64,000 nt of DNA from Lacinutrix sp. C3R15 (GCF_018860825.1 NZ_JAHKPZ010000023.1:102602-166601); one strand, 5' to 3'. Positions 52,411 through 62,501 are shown, numbered from the stretch's first letter. Numbers and translations: made by a program. The notes: a model not told the origin generated them from the letters alone.

Positions 52411-53328
52411 ATGAAAAAATTTATAGTTAAATCGAGTCTGTTTATTTTGCCTTTGGTTTTATGTTTTATCTTTATTGAAATTGAAAATAGAACTAATAAT
52501 ACTTTTTATGCAAAAAGTAAATATATTGAGGATAACAAAAACGCCATTGAAGTTTTAATTTTAGGGTCTTCGCAAACTTGGAGAGCCATTAATCCGGAAT
52601 ATTTAACAATGGATGTTGCTCCATTAGCTCATGGAGGAAGTGCTTTGAATATTGATTATTTACTATTTAAAAAATATGTTGATATTTTTCCTAACCTTAA
52701 AGTGGTAATTCTAGAAGCGTCTTACCATACCTTTGAAGAATTTAGAAATTCCAACTGGAATAAAAACCATTTGTTTCATATATATTATGATATAAATAAT
52801 TATGAAGGAGTCGTACCTTGGTCTGAAAATCTATTGTTGACAGCAAATCCAAAAGCATATATAAAAAAAATATGGACACAATCTGTTTTTCCTGAGTTTG
52901 GCGTATACAATAACTACGGCTTTATTACTTCCACAAAAAAAACATTAGATATAAGTGGTTATCCTGCTTCAGACTTAAAAAGCAGACATATAAAAGAAAG
53001 TTTAGAAAATTATAAAATAGAAACTAAATTGTTGGCTAATATGGTTACTACATGTGAAGAAAAAGGATTAGATTTAATCTTGTTCTCTCCACCCAAATAC
53101 AGTACTTACAACAAGAATTATACATCAACCAAATTACAGAGAAGAAATTTAGTATTTGAAAAGTATAAGAAGCGTGATAGAGTTTATATCATGAATTATG
53201 AAACTACTTATCAAGATGAAAAAGATATGTTTTATAATGAAGATCATTTAAATATTTATGGCGCAAAGAAATTAACAAAATCACTAAATATAGAATTAGA
53301 AAAATTAATGAAATTATTAAAAAAATAA
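52411..53328 (+). CDS. SGNH-like acyltransferase partner 1 (AlgJ/AlgX/DltD-like)
   Basis: 305 aa. An N-terminal membrane anchor (SSLFILPLVLCFIFIEI) then an SGNH-type fold: block I VLILGSSQTWRAINPEYL, later LDLILFSPPKYS, and block V YNEDHLNIYGAKKL. The expected D-x-x-H reads N-E-D-H here. Two bases separate it from the MBOAT gene. It probably receives acyl groups from the MBOAT protein in the periplasm and passes them to the polysaccharide. Confidence 0.78.
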   Translation: MKKFIVKSSLFILPLVLCFIFIEIENRTNNTFYAKSKYIEDNKNAIEVLILGSSQTWRAINPEYLTMDVAPLAHGGSALNIDYLLFKKYVDIFPNLKVVILEASYHTFEEFRNSNWNKNHLFHIYYDINNYEGVVPWSENLLLTANPKAYIKKIWTQSVFPEFGVYNNYGFITSTKKTLDISGYPASDLKSRHIKESLENYKIETKLLANMVTTCEEKGLDLILFSPPKYSTYNKNYTSTKLQRRNLVFEKYKKRDRVYIMNYETTYQDEKDMFYNEDHLNIYGAKKLTKSLNIELEKLMKLLKK

Positions 53329-53340
53329 TACAGTTAATCT

Positions 53341-54777
53341 ATGCTATTTAACTCTATAGATTTTGCGATTTTTTTACCCATAGTTTTTATAGGCTATTGG
53401 TTTGTTTTTATGCATTCTCTAAAAGGACAGAATATTTTGTTATTGGTCGCTAGTTACGTCTTTTACGGCTGGTGGGATTATCGCTTTTTGGCACTTATTG
53501 TTTTTAGTACGCTTGTTGATTTTTGGATAGGTAATTATTTAAAAAAAACGACAGATACTTCTAAAAGAAAAATCCTGTTGTATACGAGTGTTTTTGTTAA
53601 TATCGGACTTTTAGGATTCTTTAAATATTATAATTTTTTTATAGATAATTTCACGGCAGCTTTTTCCTTTTTTGGAAGTGATATACAGCCAAATACTCTA
53701 AATATTATTTTACCAGTAGGAATAAGTTTTTACACCTTTCAAACCCTAAGTTATACGATAGATGTATATCGGAAAAAGTTAGAACCTACAACTGATTTTA
53801 TTGCCTTTGCTGCTTTTGTTTCCTTTTTTCCGCAGCTTGTGGCAGGTCCAATAGAACGCGCAACACATTTGTTACCACAGTTTAAAAAGAAGCATGCTTT
53901 TAATAGTAAAAATGCGATCGATGGTTTACAACAAATACTATGGGGCTTGTTTAAAAAAGTGGTAATTGCGGATAATTGCGCGCAGTTTGCAAATGATATT
54001 TTTAATAACTACCCAGCATATTCTTCCACAACGTTATTATTAGGAGCTTTTTATTTCGCTTTTCAAATTTATGGGGATTTTTCAGGGTATTCGGATATAG
54101 CGATAGGAACCGCTCGTTTGTTTGGTTTTGATTTAATGCAGAATTTTGCATTGCCTTATTTTTCTAGAGATATTGCAGAGTTTTGGCGAAGATGGCATAT
54201 CTCCTTATCTACATGGTTTCGAGATTATGTGTATATTCCACTAGGAGGGTCTAGAGGTACCAAAGGGAATCAAATACGAAATGTATTTATTATATTTTTA
54301 GTCAGTGGTTTTTGGCATGGTGCAAATTGGACCTTTATTGTTTGGGGCTTTTTAAATGCATGTTATTTTTTACCAATTATGCTAACCAATAAAAATAGAG
54401 TACACACGAATATAGTTGCCGAAAACAGTGTTTTACCAAGTATAAAAGAGGGTATGCAAATGGGATTTACCTTTTTTGTTACCATGATAGCATGGGTGTT
54501 TTTTAGATCGGAGAATGTAACCCACGCATTTTTGTATCTAAAACAAATGGGTACCTTTTCTTTGCCTTTTATGGAAAAGCTCCAGCTGGAACGTTTTGCA
54601 TTTGAAATTGTTCCATTAATCATACTGCTTTTAACTATAGAATGGTTTACAAGAAAAAAGGAACATCCTTTAAAGGGAACAAAGCAACCCATACTTGCAA
54701 GTTTAATACTTATGCTACTCATTTTTGTATTTGGAAGTTTTTCTAAACTACAAGAGTTTATTTATTTTCAGTTTTAA
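53341..54777 (+). CDS. MBOAT family O-acyltransferase 2 (AlgI-like)
   Basis: 478 aa, same length and motifs as copy 1 (YGWWDYRFL, LPVGISFYTFQTL, FWRRWHISLSTWF, SGFWHGANWTF). The N-terminal 180 residues differ from copy 1 at only a handful of positions, but from about residue 183 (QFKKKHAFNSKNAIDGL against QFYVKRKFQYDKAVDGL) the two diverge. This abrupt change marks a recombination or conversion edge. Its own SGNH-like partner follows 2 bases later. Confidence 0.93.
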   Translation: MLFNSIDFAIFLPIVFIGYWFVFMHSLKGQNILLLVASYVFYGWWDYRFLALIVFSTLVDFWIGNYLKKTTDTSKRKILLYTSVFVNIGLLGFFKYYNFFIDNFTAAFSFFGSDIQPNTLNIILPVGISFYTFQTLSYTIDVYRKKLEPTTDFIAFAAFVSFFPQLVAGPIERATHLLPQFKKKHAFNSKNAIDGLQQILWGLFKKVVIADNCAQFANDIFNNYPAYSSTTLLLGAFYFAFQIYGDFSGYSDIAIGTARLFGFDLMQNFALPYFSRDIAEFWRRWHISLSTWFRDYVYIPLGGSRGTKGNQIRNVFIIFLVSGFWHGANWTFIVWGFLNACYFLPIMLTNKNRVHTNIVAENSVLPSIKEGMQMGFTFFVTMIAWVFFRSENVTHAFLYLKQMGTFSLPFMEKLQLERFAFEIVPLIILLLTIEWFTRKKEHPLKGTKQPILASLILMLLIFVFGSFSKLQEFIYFQF

Positions 54778-54779
54778 AT

Positions 54780-55658
54780 ATGAAAAAATTTGTATCCCAT
54801 TTTTTTAAGCTTTTGTTGTTATCTGTACTCGTACTTATAGCCTTAGATTTTATGTATACAAAAATATATAGTAGCGCTAGGTATAATAGAAGTAAGGTGT
54901 CTTGGGTGAAAAATATAAGTAATGAAACCCCTTTGGATTATGCTGTTTTTGGTTCTTCTAGAGCCGCTTTTCATATTATTCCCAAACAAATATTAGAAAA
55001 AACGAATCAGTTTGGAGTAAACCTTGCATATCCTGCAGCAACAAATTTAGAGATAAAATTAATGGTGAAGCATTTCTTGGAAGAACATGAAGTGAAAAGA
55101 ATTTTTATCCAAGTAGATAAGGTCTATAATAAAGAAACTATAGATCCCATTGCAATAACACCATGGATGCCTTACCTAAGAACAGATTATGTGTATAATG
55201 AAATAGCAAAACAAGATTCTTTAGCCTTTTTTAAGAAGTATCTACCATTTTATAGGTATATGCTTTACGATTCTAAATTAGGCTTTAGAGAGCTTTCTAT
55301 GGCTTTTATAAAAGAGGATAAAGTGGAAGAAAATCTTGGGTTTTCAGGGATTAATGGAACGATGAAAAAAGAGGCTACGTTTCGCATAAAAGCATTGGAA
55401 AATAAAAAAAACAGACATCTCTTAGAAATCTTAGAAATTTGTAAGAAAAATGCAATTCGTTGCTATTTTTTTACGGCACCCTATTACCAAACCGATTTTA
55501 ATACGGAAGTTTTAAAAGAAAATCTTCCCAATTATATGGATTTTTCTAAATCAATTAATAATATTAGCATGTTCAATGATTACCAACATTTAAATATACA
55601 AGGAGCAAAGGCTTTTACCGATTTATTTATAGGAACGTATTTTGAAAACAAAAAATAA
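54780..55658 (+). CDS. SGNH-like acyltransferase partner 2
   Basis: 292 aa. The N-terminal anchor is HFFKLLLLSVLVLIALDFMY. Block I is DYAVFGSSRAAFHIIP and block V DYQHLNIQGAKAFTD with an intact D-x-x-H. Overall similarity to partner 1 is only in these blocks, so it diverged earlier than the MBOAT genes or came separately. Confidence 0.75.
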   Translation: MKKFVSHFFKLLLLSVLVLIALDFMYTKIYSSARYNRSKVSWVKNISNETPLDYAVFGSSRAAFHIIPKQILEKTNQFGVNLAYPAATNLEIKLMVKHFLEEHEVKRIFIQVDKVYNKETIDPIAITPWMPYLRTDYVYNEIAKQDSLAFFKKYLPFYRYMLYDSKLGFRELSMAFIKEDKVEENLGFSGINGTMKKEATFRIKALENKKNRHLLEILEICKKNAIRCYFFTAPYYQTDFNTEVLKENLPNYMDFSKSINNISMFNDYQHLNIQGAKAFTDLFIGTYFENKK

Positions 55659-55676
55659 TTTAGATATTAACTAACG

Positions 55677-57104
55677 ATGCTATTTAACTCCATAGATTTT
55701 GCTGTTTTTCTGCCAATAGTTTTTATAGGGTATTGGTTTGTAACCAAGCGATCACTGTCCTTACAAAACATCCTTCTTGTTTGTGCTAGTTATTTGTTTT
55801 ATGGGTGGTGGGATTATCGTTTTTTAGCGTTAATCGCTTTAAGTACCCTTGTCGATTTTATAGTTGCTAAACAATTACAAAAAGAAACAGTAGGCAAGCG
55901 AAGAAAAGCACTCCTTTTTGTTAGCTTAGTTTTCAATTTAGGCATGTTAGCCTTTTTTAAATACTTTAACTTTTTTATAGAAAGTTGGGTAGATGCATGG
56001 CAGTTGTTTGGCATTGAAATGCAAACTGCTACGTTAAAAATTATTTTACCAGTAGGTATTTCATTTTATACCTTTCAAACCTTGAGTTATACCATGGATG
56101 TGTATAGAAAGAAAATAGAACCAACCAATAGTTTTATACAGTTTGCTGCATTTGTGTCTTTCTTTCCGCAATTGGTAGCAGGACCTATAGAAAGAGCTTC
56201 GCATTTATTACCACAGTTTCAAACCAAACGTGTTTTTAATAGTGAATTTGCTATTAGCGGATTGTATCTCATTATTTGGGGATTATTCAAAAAAGTAGTG
56301 GTAGCCGATAATTGCGCCTATTTTGTAAATCAGATATTTGATGGGTATGGCAGTTATTCTTCCATGGAATTATTTCTGGGCGCTGTTCTTTTTGCTTTTC
56401 AAATTTATGGCGATTTTTCAGGGTATTCCGATATTGCCATTGGGGTTTCTAGATTATTTGGTTTTAATTTAAAAACGAACTTTTCCTTTCCTTATTTTTC
56501 TAGAGATATCGCAGAGTTTTGGAGACGTTGGCACATTTCTTTGTCTACATGGTTTCGCGATTATTTGTATATCCCGTTAGGAGGTTCTAGAGGATCTACT
56601 TGGCAAAATGTTAGAAATGTATTTATCGTGTTTTTAGTCAGTGGTTTTTGGCATGGTGCCAATTGGACCTTTGTGGTTTGGGGCGCTATTCATGCCATAC
56701 TGTTTTTGCCTTTATTACTATTGCAATCCAATAGAAAACATATTACGTCTACCAAATTAAGCCTGCAACAAGTACCTATGTTGGTGGGCACCTTTGTAGT
56801 GGTAACTATGGCATGGATCTTTTTTAGAGCAGATAGCGTAAGTATAGGTTATCAGTATATACTAGATATCGCTAGTTTTAATAGTGGCACTACACAAGTC
56901 TTTTATAAGACTTCTAAAACCGTATTATTTACAGCTATTATTGTTGTAAGTATTGGTATATTGCTCCTGTTTGAGTTTTTAGCCATTCAAAAAGATAAAA
57001 AAGAAGTAGCATTAAATAAGTATACCGCTATAGTTGTTGTGCTTTTAATCTGTTTTATGGGGGTGTTTAAAAATCCGTCCGCGTTTATATATTTTCAATT
57101 TTAA
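55677..57104 (+). CDS. MBOAT family O-acyltransferase 3 (AlgI-like)
   Basis: 475 aa. Same motif order as copies 1 and 2 (YGWWDYRFL, LPVGISFYTFQTLSYTMDVY, AGPIERASHLLPQF, FWRRWHISLSTWF, SGFWHGANWTF). It is clearly more diverged from both along its whole length. It ends with one overlapping base with the next gene (TAATG). Confidence 0.93.
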   Translation: MLFNSIDFAVFLPIVFIGYWFVTKRSLSLQNILLVCASYLFYGWWDYRFLALIALSTLVDFIVAKQLQKETVGKRRKALLFVSLVFNLGMLAFFKYFNFFIESWVDAWQLFGIEMQTATLKIILPVGISFYTFQTLSYTMDVYRKKIEPTNSFIQFAAFVSFFPQLVAGPIERASHLLPQFQTKRVFNSEFAISGLYLIIWGLFKKVVVADNCAYFVNQIFDGYGSYSSMELFLGAVLFAFQIYGDFSGYSDIAIGVSRLFGFNLKTNFSFPYFSRDIAEFWRRWHISLSTWFRDYLYIPLGGSRGSTWQNVRNVFIVFLVSGFWHGANWTFVVWGAIHAILFLPLLLLQSNRKHITSTKLSLQQVPMLVGTFVVVTMAWIFFRADSVSIGYQYILDIASFNSGTTQVFYKTSKTVLFTAIIVVSIGILLLFEFLAIQKDKKEVALNKYTAIVVVLLICFMGVFKNPSAFIYFQF

Positions 57105-58000
57105 TGATGCAGTTGTTTTTTAAAAGAATCGGTTTTATTCTGTTACTAGCTATTGGTTTCGCTACGCTAGTGTCTGCTGGTAGCCTATGGCTTTTGCGTC
57201 AGTCGTCTTTTTATAAGCCTTCTTTTCTAGTAAATGATATCCCGGAAAAAGACTTTGATTATATTGTGTTAGGAGCAAGTACAGGCTTGACGACATTAAA
57301 TACTAGCGTTATAGATTCGGTGATACAAACAAAAGGAATTAACTTGTCTATGGATGACACCGCTTTATCCAGTCAGTACTTGATGTTAGAACATTTTTTA
57401 GCACAAGGAAAAACGACAAGATATTGTGTTTTGGCGCCAAGCGCTGCTAGTTTTGATGCTAAAGATCCTGATATTAGTGATAATGATTATCGGTTTTTAC
57501 CATATATTAATGAAGCCTATGTTTTTCAATATTTTAAGCAGTATGCTAGTACAAGAGCAAAGTTAATAAGCAATTCGAAATGGTTACCTATGTTAGGCGT
57601 ATCTTATTTTAATGTGGAAGTGTTTTATCCTTCCTTGTTTACGATTATACAGCCCAAAAAAAGAAATAGATTTGATGCCAAAGGGAATTATACCTATCCG
57701 ATAAAAAATAATAAGGATGCTGCTATTTCTGAATTTAAAGCATTTCCGGTTTCTTTTTCAAATCCTTATGTAGCGAAAATAAAAGCCTTATGTGTGGCTA
57801 ATAATATAGAACTGATTTCTTATTTTTCGCCTATAAAAGCAAAAAAAGTGATTGCGAAAACCACTAGTTTTCCGATTATTAATCATAGCGATGTATTAAA
57901 AAACGAAGCTTATTTTTATGATGAAATACATGTGAATACGAAAGGCAGGCAAATGGCGAGCATACATTTTGCCAATGTATTTCAATCTTTATTAAAGTAA
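57104..58000 (+). CDS. SGNH-like acyltransferase partner 3
   Basis: 298 aa. Membrane anchor IGFILLLAIGFATLVSAGSLW; block I DYIVLGASTGLTTLNTSV; block V YFYDEIHVNTKGRQ with D-x-x-H. Co-translated with MBOAT 3 (TAATG overlap), which supports an obligate pair. The block I Ser lies in GAST rather than GSS. Start ATG 57104 or the next codon 57107 are both possible. Confidence 0.72.
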   Translation: MMQLFFKRIGFILLLAIGFATLVSAGSLWLLRQSSFYKPSFLVNDIPEKDFDYIVLGASTGLTTLNTSVIDSVIQTKGINLSMDDTALSSQYLMLEHFLAQGKTTRYCVLAPSAASFDAKDPDISDNDYRFLPYINEAYVFQYFKQYASTRAKLISNSKWLPMLGVSYFNVEVFYPSLFTIIQPKKRNRFDAKGNYTYPIKNNKDAAISEFKAFPVSFSNPYVAKIKALCVANNIELISYFSPIKAKKVIAKTTSFPIINHSDVLKNEAYFYDEIHVNTKGRQMASIHFANVFQSLLK

Positions 58001-58013
58001 TGAGATCTAATTA

Positions 58014-59192
58014 ATGAAAGACCAATTAAAAATAGCTGTTTATTCTGGAGATATACCCAGTACTACTTTTATTGAAAGGTTAATACAGGGATTATCGCAT
58101 ACCGGAAATAGAATCTATTTGTTTGGTTTTATTAAAAAGAAAACAAGGTATCCCGCTTTGGTTTCTGTTTTTGGGTATAAAAACACAAGAGTACATAAGG
58201 CATTACATTATATAAAATACAGTTTTTTGTTATTCTGTTTTAAAAATAAAGAAAAACAAAAACTAGATGGTATTTTAAAAGCACAATCTAAAAACCTATT
58301 ATTGGATAAGGTAAAAAGCTATCCCGTATTATGGCATAAACCAGATGTTTTTCATGTACAATGGGCAAAAGGTCTTGCCGATTGGGTTTGGGTGCAAGAA
58401 TTTGGTATAAAGCTCGTGCTTAGTTTGCGTGGAGCGCATATTAATTATTCGCCTATTGCAGATCAGGCATTAGCAAGTAGCTATCGCGAACATTTTCCTA
58501 AAGTAGATGCCTTTCATGCGGTATCTAAAGCCATAGGAGTAGAAGCGGAAAAGTATGGTGCAGCAACAGAAAAAATACACGTAGTCTATAGTGGCTTGCC
58601 GCAAGGTAAAGCGCATGTTGAAAAGCAAAAAACAAAAACAGTCTTACAAATGATATCCGTAGGAAGAGCGCATTGGAAAAAAGGTTATACCTACGCATTA
58701 GATGCCTGTAAAATATTGAAAGCGCAAGGTGTCAAGTTTCACTATACGATTGTTGGTGGTACAAATGATATAGAATTTGCATACCAATTGCATGATCTTC
58801 ACTTAGAAAAGGAAGTAAGCCTGATAGATAATTTACCTTATGCCAAAGTGCAAGCATTAATGCAACAAGCAGATTTACTTGTATTGCCAAGTGTAGAAGA
58901 AGGTATTGCAAATGTAGTTTTAGAAGCCATGCAAAACAAAACCTTGGTTTTAAGTACTAACTGTGGTGGTATGGATGAGGTTATTGCAGATGGTGTTAAT
59001 GGCTTTATGGTACCTATACGCAACGCAAAAGCCATAGCAACAAAAATAGTAGAAATAGTAGCCATACCAGAAGTAGAAAAAGAAGCCATACGTAAAAAAG
59101 CAGTACGCACCATTAACACACAACACAGCGAAGAACAAATGGTAAACCAAATGTTAGCAGTATACCAAAGCCTATATCATGACAAAGCATAA
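58014..59192 (+). CDS. GT4 family glycosyltransferase
   Basis: 392 aa. N-domain starts IAVYSGDIPSTTFIERLIQG and has DVFHVQWAKGLADWVW and LVLSLRGAHINYSP. The C-domain has ISVGRAHWKKGYTYALDACK, YTIVGGTNDIEFAYQ and the nucleotide-sugar site SVEEGIANVVLEAMQNKTLV. It overlaps the next GT4 gene by 14 bases, so the two are translated together and may act in sequence. Confidence 0.92.
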   Translation: MKDQLKIAVYSGDIPSTTFIERLIQGLSHTGNRIYLFGFIKKKTRYPALVSVFGYKNTRVHKALHYIKYSFLLFCFKNKEKQKLDGILKAQSKNLLLDKVKSYPVLWHKPDVFHVQWAKGLADWVWVQEFGIKLVLSLRGAHINYSPIADQALASSYREHFPKVDAFHAVSKAIGVEAEKYGAATEKIHVVYSGLPQGKAHVEKQKTKTVLQMISVGRAHWKKGYTYALDACKILKAQGVKFHYTIVGGTNDIEFAYQLHDLHLEKEVSLIDNLPYAKVQALMQQADLLVLPSVEEGIANVVLEAMQNKTLVLSTNCGGMDEVIADGVNGFMVPIRNAKAIATKIVEIVAIPEVEKEAIRKKAVRTINTQHSEEQMVNQMLAVYQSLYHDKA

Positions 59193-60387
59193 AACAGAAA
59201 AACCAAGTATTGGTATGGTATTGTCTACAGTGCCTAAATACTCTGAAACCTTTTTTAGAAATAAAATAAAAGGGTTGCAGGAAGCTGGTTTTTGTGTGGT
59301 TTTGTTTGTAGACTATGTGCATGCAGATGCTGCTGATTTTGCCTGTAAGGTGGTAGCGGGAAAAAATTTTAATGTAGGTTTTTTTAAAGCTTTATGGTAT
59401 AGTTTTTTAGCCATAAGCAAGTCTTTATTTGTGCACCCTAAAAGAAGTTATCGTTTATATGCATTAAACAAAAAAGATGGCATGTCTTTAAAAAAGAACA
59501 TTAGAAGCATTATTTTAAACCAGTTCTTTTTTAACGAACAGGTAGATTGGTTGCATTTTGGCTTTGGTATGTTAGCGGTTACAAGAGAAAATGTAGCAGC
59601 TGCTATGGATGCAAAAATGGCGGTAAGTTTTAGAGGCTATGATTTATACTTATCACCTTTAAAGCATCCAGGCTGTTATGATGTGTTGTTTACAAAAGCG
59701 GTAAAATACCATGTATTGTCACAAGAAATGCAACAAGAATTACAGGATTATAAAATAGCATGTAACAAAATACAGGTAATTACACCAGCAATAGATACCC
59801 ACTTTTTTACAGCAAGCAAAAGAAACCAGTATGGTAATGTATTACAATTAGCAACTGTTGCGCGTTTGCACTGGAAAAAAGGATTTGTATATACTTTAGA
59901 AGCTTTAGCGCTTTTAAAAAAGAAAGGAATAGCCTTTCATTACACCATTATAGGAGATGGAGAGGAGCGCGAACGGTTGGTTTTTGCAGCACAGCAACTA
60001 GGTATCTTGGAGCACATTACCTTTACTGGAAAATTATTGCAAACCGAAATAAAAAAACAATTAGAACAAACCGCAATCTATGTACAATATAGTATTCAGG
60101 AAGGGTTTTGTAATGCGGTTTTAGAAGCACAATCTTTAGGTTTATTATGTGTAGTATCTAATGCAGAAGGACTGGCAGAAAATGTATTAGATACCAAAAC
60201 AGGTTGGGTAGTACCAAAACGAGAACCAGAAGCTTTAGCTAAAAAAATAGAAGCCGTTTTTTCTTTACCCGATGAAGAAAAGCAAAAAATAAAAACAAAT
60301 GCTATTACCAGGGTACAAAACACCTTTGGTTTACAGCAGCAACATAAGGCTTTTGTACGTTTTTATGGCCTAAATAAAGAAATCTAG
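59179..60387 (+). CDS. GT4 family glycosyltransferase (WcaL-like)
   Basis: 402 aa. N-terminal VLSTVPKYSETFFRNKIKGL resembles the WcaL-type start; DWLHFGFGMLAVTRENVAAA and AVSFRGYDLYLSP follow. The C-domain has LATVARLHWKKGFVYTLEAL, YTIIGDGEERERLVF and SIQEGFCNAVLEAQSLGLLC. Retaining GT-B enzyme, donor unknown. Followed by a 111-base gap. Confidence 0.92.
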   Translation: MTKHKTEKPSIGMVLSTVPKYSETFFRNKIKGLQEAGFCVVLFVDYVHADAADFACKVVAGKNFNVGFFKALWYSFLAISKSLFVHPKRSYRLYALNKKDGMSLKKNIRSIILNQFFFNEQVDWLHFGFGMLAVTRENVAAAMDAKMAVSFRGYDLYLSPLKHPGCYDVLFTKAVKYHVLSQEMQQELQDYKIACNKIQVITPAIDTHFFTASKRNQYGNVLQLATVARLHWKKGFVYTLEALALLKKKGIAFHYTIIGDGEERERLVFAAQQLGILEHITFTGKLLQTEIKKQLEQTAIYVQYSIQEGFCNAVLEAQSLGLLCVVSNAEGLAENVLDTKTGWVVPKREPEALAKKIEAVFSLPDEEKQKIKTNAITRVQNTFGLQQQHKAFVRFYGLNKEI

Positions 60388-60498
60388 GGTGCTAAAGTGG
60401 TATCTTTTATAGCTTTTGCCTAAAGATTACCGTTTTTTAATACATAATATCTATTATTGTAAAACGATTAGAATTAAATTTACTATCTATACGTAATT

Positions 60499-61239
60499 AT
60501 GACACAATATGAATACATGCGTTGGTTTACTTTTTCATTAATGCCTACGCATTTAGTAACTGTTCGTAATAATATAAAACAGTTATTAAAAGAACATAAA
60601 AAAGGAAAAACAATACCAGATGTTTTAGATGTTGGCGGACGTAAATCACCCTATACCATAAATCTTCCTGCAAATGTGACTTTATTAGATGTGCCACAGG
60701 AAGAAGGAACGCGAGAAGCATTAAATTTGGGTTTTACAAAAGATATATTAACTACTATTCAAAAAAAACGTAGTAATATAAAAGATGTTGTTATAGAAGA
60801 TATGACCAAATCTACACTGCCAGATGCCTCGTATGATGCTGTAGTGTGTATTGAAGTGATAGAGCATGTAGTAGAAGATGACGTTTTTGTAAAAAACATT
60901 GCAAAAGTTATAGATAAAGGCGGTTGGGCTTATTTTACCACTCCTAATGGAGATTATATCAAGAACGAAGGTCCTAATAAAAACCCAGATCACGTTAGGC
61001 ATTATACCCGATTAGAATTGCAAACGCTATTAGAAAAGTATTTTGATAGCGTAGATGTACATTATGGGGTAAAAACTGGAAAATACAGAGTGCAAGGCTT
61101 AAAAAGTTATAGTGTAAAAAGACCCATACAAACTCTGCAATCTATTTTTTCTAATATTATTAATAGAATGCAATCTAAAGACGTAGCAGATACCGAGGAA
61201 GAAACAGCGCATTTAATTGCTATTGGGTATAAGGATTAA
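60499..61239 (+). CDS. class I SAM-dependent methyltransferase
   Basis: 246 aa. Motif I is VLDVGGRKSPYTINL, and the acidic loop DVVIEDMTKSTLPDASYDAV is followed by VCIEVIEHVVEDDVFVKNI and GWAYFTTPNGDYIKNEG, as in the methyltransferase 11/25 group. It could methylate a sugar or a chain end, or act on something unrelated to the cluster. It has its own gap upstream and downstream, so it may be separately transcribed. Confidence 0.87.
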   Translation: MTQYEYMRWFTFSLMPTHLVTVRNNIKQLLKEHKKGKTIPDVLDVGGRKSPYTINLPANVTLLDVPQEEGTREALNLGFTKDILTTIQKKRSNIKDVVIEDMTKSTLPDASYDAVVCIEVIEHVVEDDVFVKNIAKVIDKGGWAYFTTPNGDYIKNEGPNKNPDHVRHYTRLELQTLLEKYFDSVDVHYGVKTGKYRVQGLKSYSVKRPIQTLQSIFSNIINRMQSKDVADTEEETAHLIAIGYKD

Positions 61240-61312
61240 AGCCAAGACTTTTTTCGTATTTTAAGAATCAGCATCTAATAATTATTTTATCTTAAAAAAG
61301 ACATCCATATAA

Positions 61313-62389
61313 GTGAAAATATTATTGTTATATACATATAATAAAGGTTTGCTTTCTAACTTTTTCCAGGAGTTATCTGGAAAATTGGTTACGGATGGAC
61401 ATGAAGTGTCTAATTTTTATTTTAAACATAAGAAAGCTTTTTTTATTCAAGAAGGGATTCAGGTGTATGGAGAGAAACGCGGTGGTTATTTATATAATTA
61501 TAAAAATATATATAAGGTTATAAAAAAAACAAAACCAGATGTCATTATTTCTAACTTCAGTTACGTTAATCCTGCGTTGTTATTTGGAAAACTGTTAGGC
61601 GTTAAAAAAAATATAGTTTGGTTTCACACGGTTTATGAACATGATAAACCTAGTACGTTTAAAGTGTATCGAAAAGCACTTTTTTTAAAAATGGCAGATA
61701 TAGTAATCGCTAATTCTGAAATTTTACAAAAAGAAATGCAGGATATTTACGGAGTTCGTAGTAAGAATACGCGTTGTGTTCCTTTTTGGTCTAATATATT
61801 GAATTATCGCAACTCGGTAAGTGAGCTAAATATTAACAAGGATTCCAGTGTGCTTAAATTGGGGGTTCCAGGTAGATTGCTCATGGATAAGAACCATCAG
61901 GTTGTTATGGAGGCATTATCTGTTTTAAAGGATACGTATGAGCGAGAGATACATTTGTATATTGCTGGAGGAGGTCCAGACAAATCCAAATTAGAGGACA
62001 TTGTCGACAACCTTAACCTTCAAAAAGAAGTAACCTTTTTAGGTGTTTTATCTGTAAACGAAATGATCGTTTTTTATGAAACGATGGATGTTTTAGTGTT
62101 ACCTAGTTTAAATGAGGCATTTGGATTAGTTTTTATCGAGGCTATTTCATTAGGTAGACCTGTTATTGTTTCCTCAAAATTTGGTGCTTTAAATTTTTTA
62201 GATGCTGAAAAAATGAATCTTAAGGATTTTTGTTTTCATCCGAATTCTGTCGATGAGTTAAAGGAACTTTTAGTTTCTTATATAGAAAATAAGGGGATAG
62301 AAGGAGAATACTTTAAAGATATTTACAAAAACACATTTGACAAAAAATCGATTTATAAACAGATTAAAAATATTATAGTTGAAAAATGA
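61313..62389 (+). CDS. GT4 family glycosyltransferase
   Basis: 358 aa from GTG 61313 (MKILLLYTYNKGLLSNFFQEL). N-domain: TKPDVIISNFSYVNPALLFG and KNIVWFHTVYEHDKPS. C-domain: LKLGVPGRLLMDKNHQVVME, LYIAGGGPDKSKLEDIV and the E-x7-E site LNEAFGLVFIEAISLGRPVI. The next possible internal ATG is far downstream, so the GTG start is preferred. Confidence 0.88.
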   Translation: MKILLLYTYNKGLLSNFFQELSGKLVTDGHEVSNFYFKHKKAFFIQEGIQVYGEKRGGYLYNYKNIYKVIKKTKPDVIISNFSYVNPALLFGKLLGVKKNIVWFHTVYEHDKPSTFKVYRKALFLKMADIVIANSEILQKEMQDIYGVRSKNTRCVPFWSNILNYRNSVSELNINKDSSVLKLGVPGRLLMDKNHQVVMEALSVLKDTYEREIHLYIAGGGPDKSKLEDIVDNLNLQKEVTFLGVLSVNEMIVFYETMDVLVLPSLNEAFGLVFIEAISLGRPVIVSSKFGALNFLDAEKMNLKDFCFHPNSVDELKELLVSYIENKGIEGEYFKDIYKNTFDKKSIYKQIKNIIVEK

Positions 62390-62501
62390 TTTACAATTAT
62401 TTGAAAAATTAACAAAATGGAGAAACACTAAAAAAGGTCTAGTACATATATCCTTTGCCGTTTTTTCTGATTATTTATGCCATAAAATATTCTACATTTA
62501 A

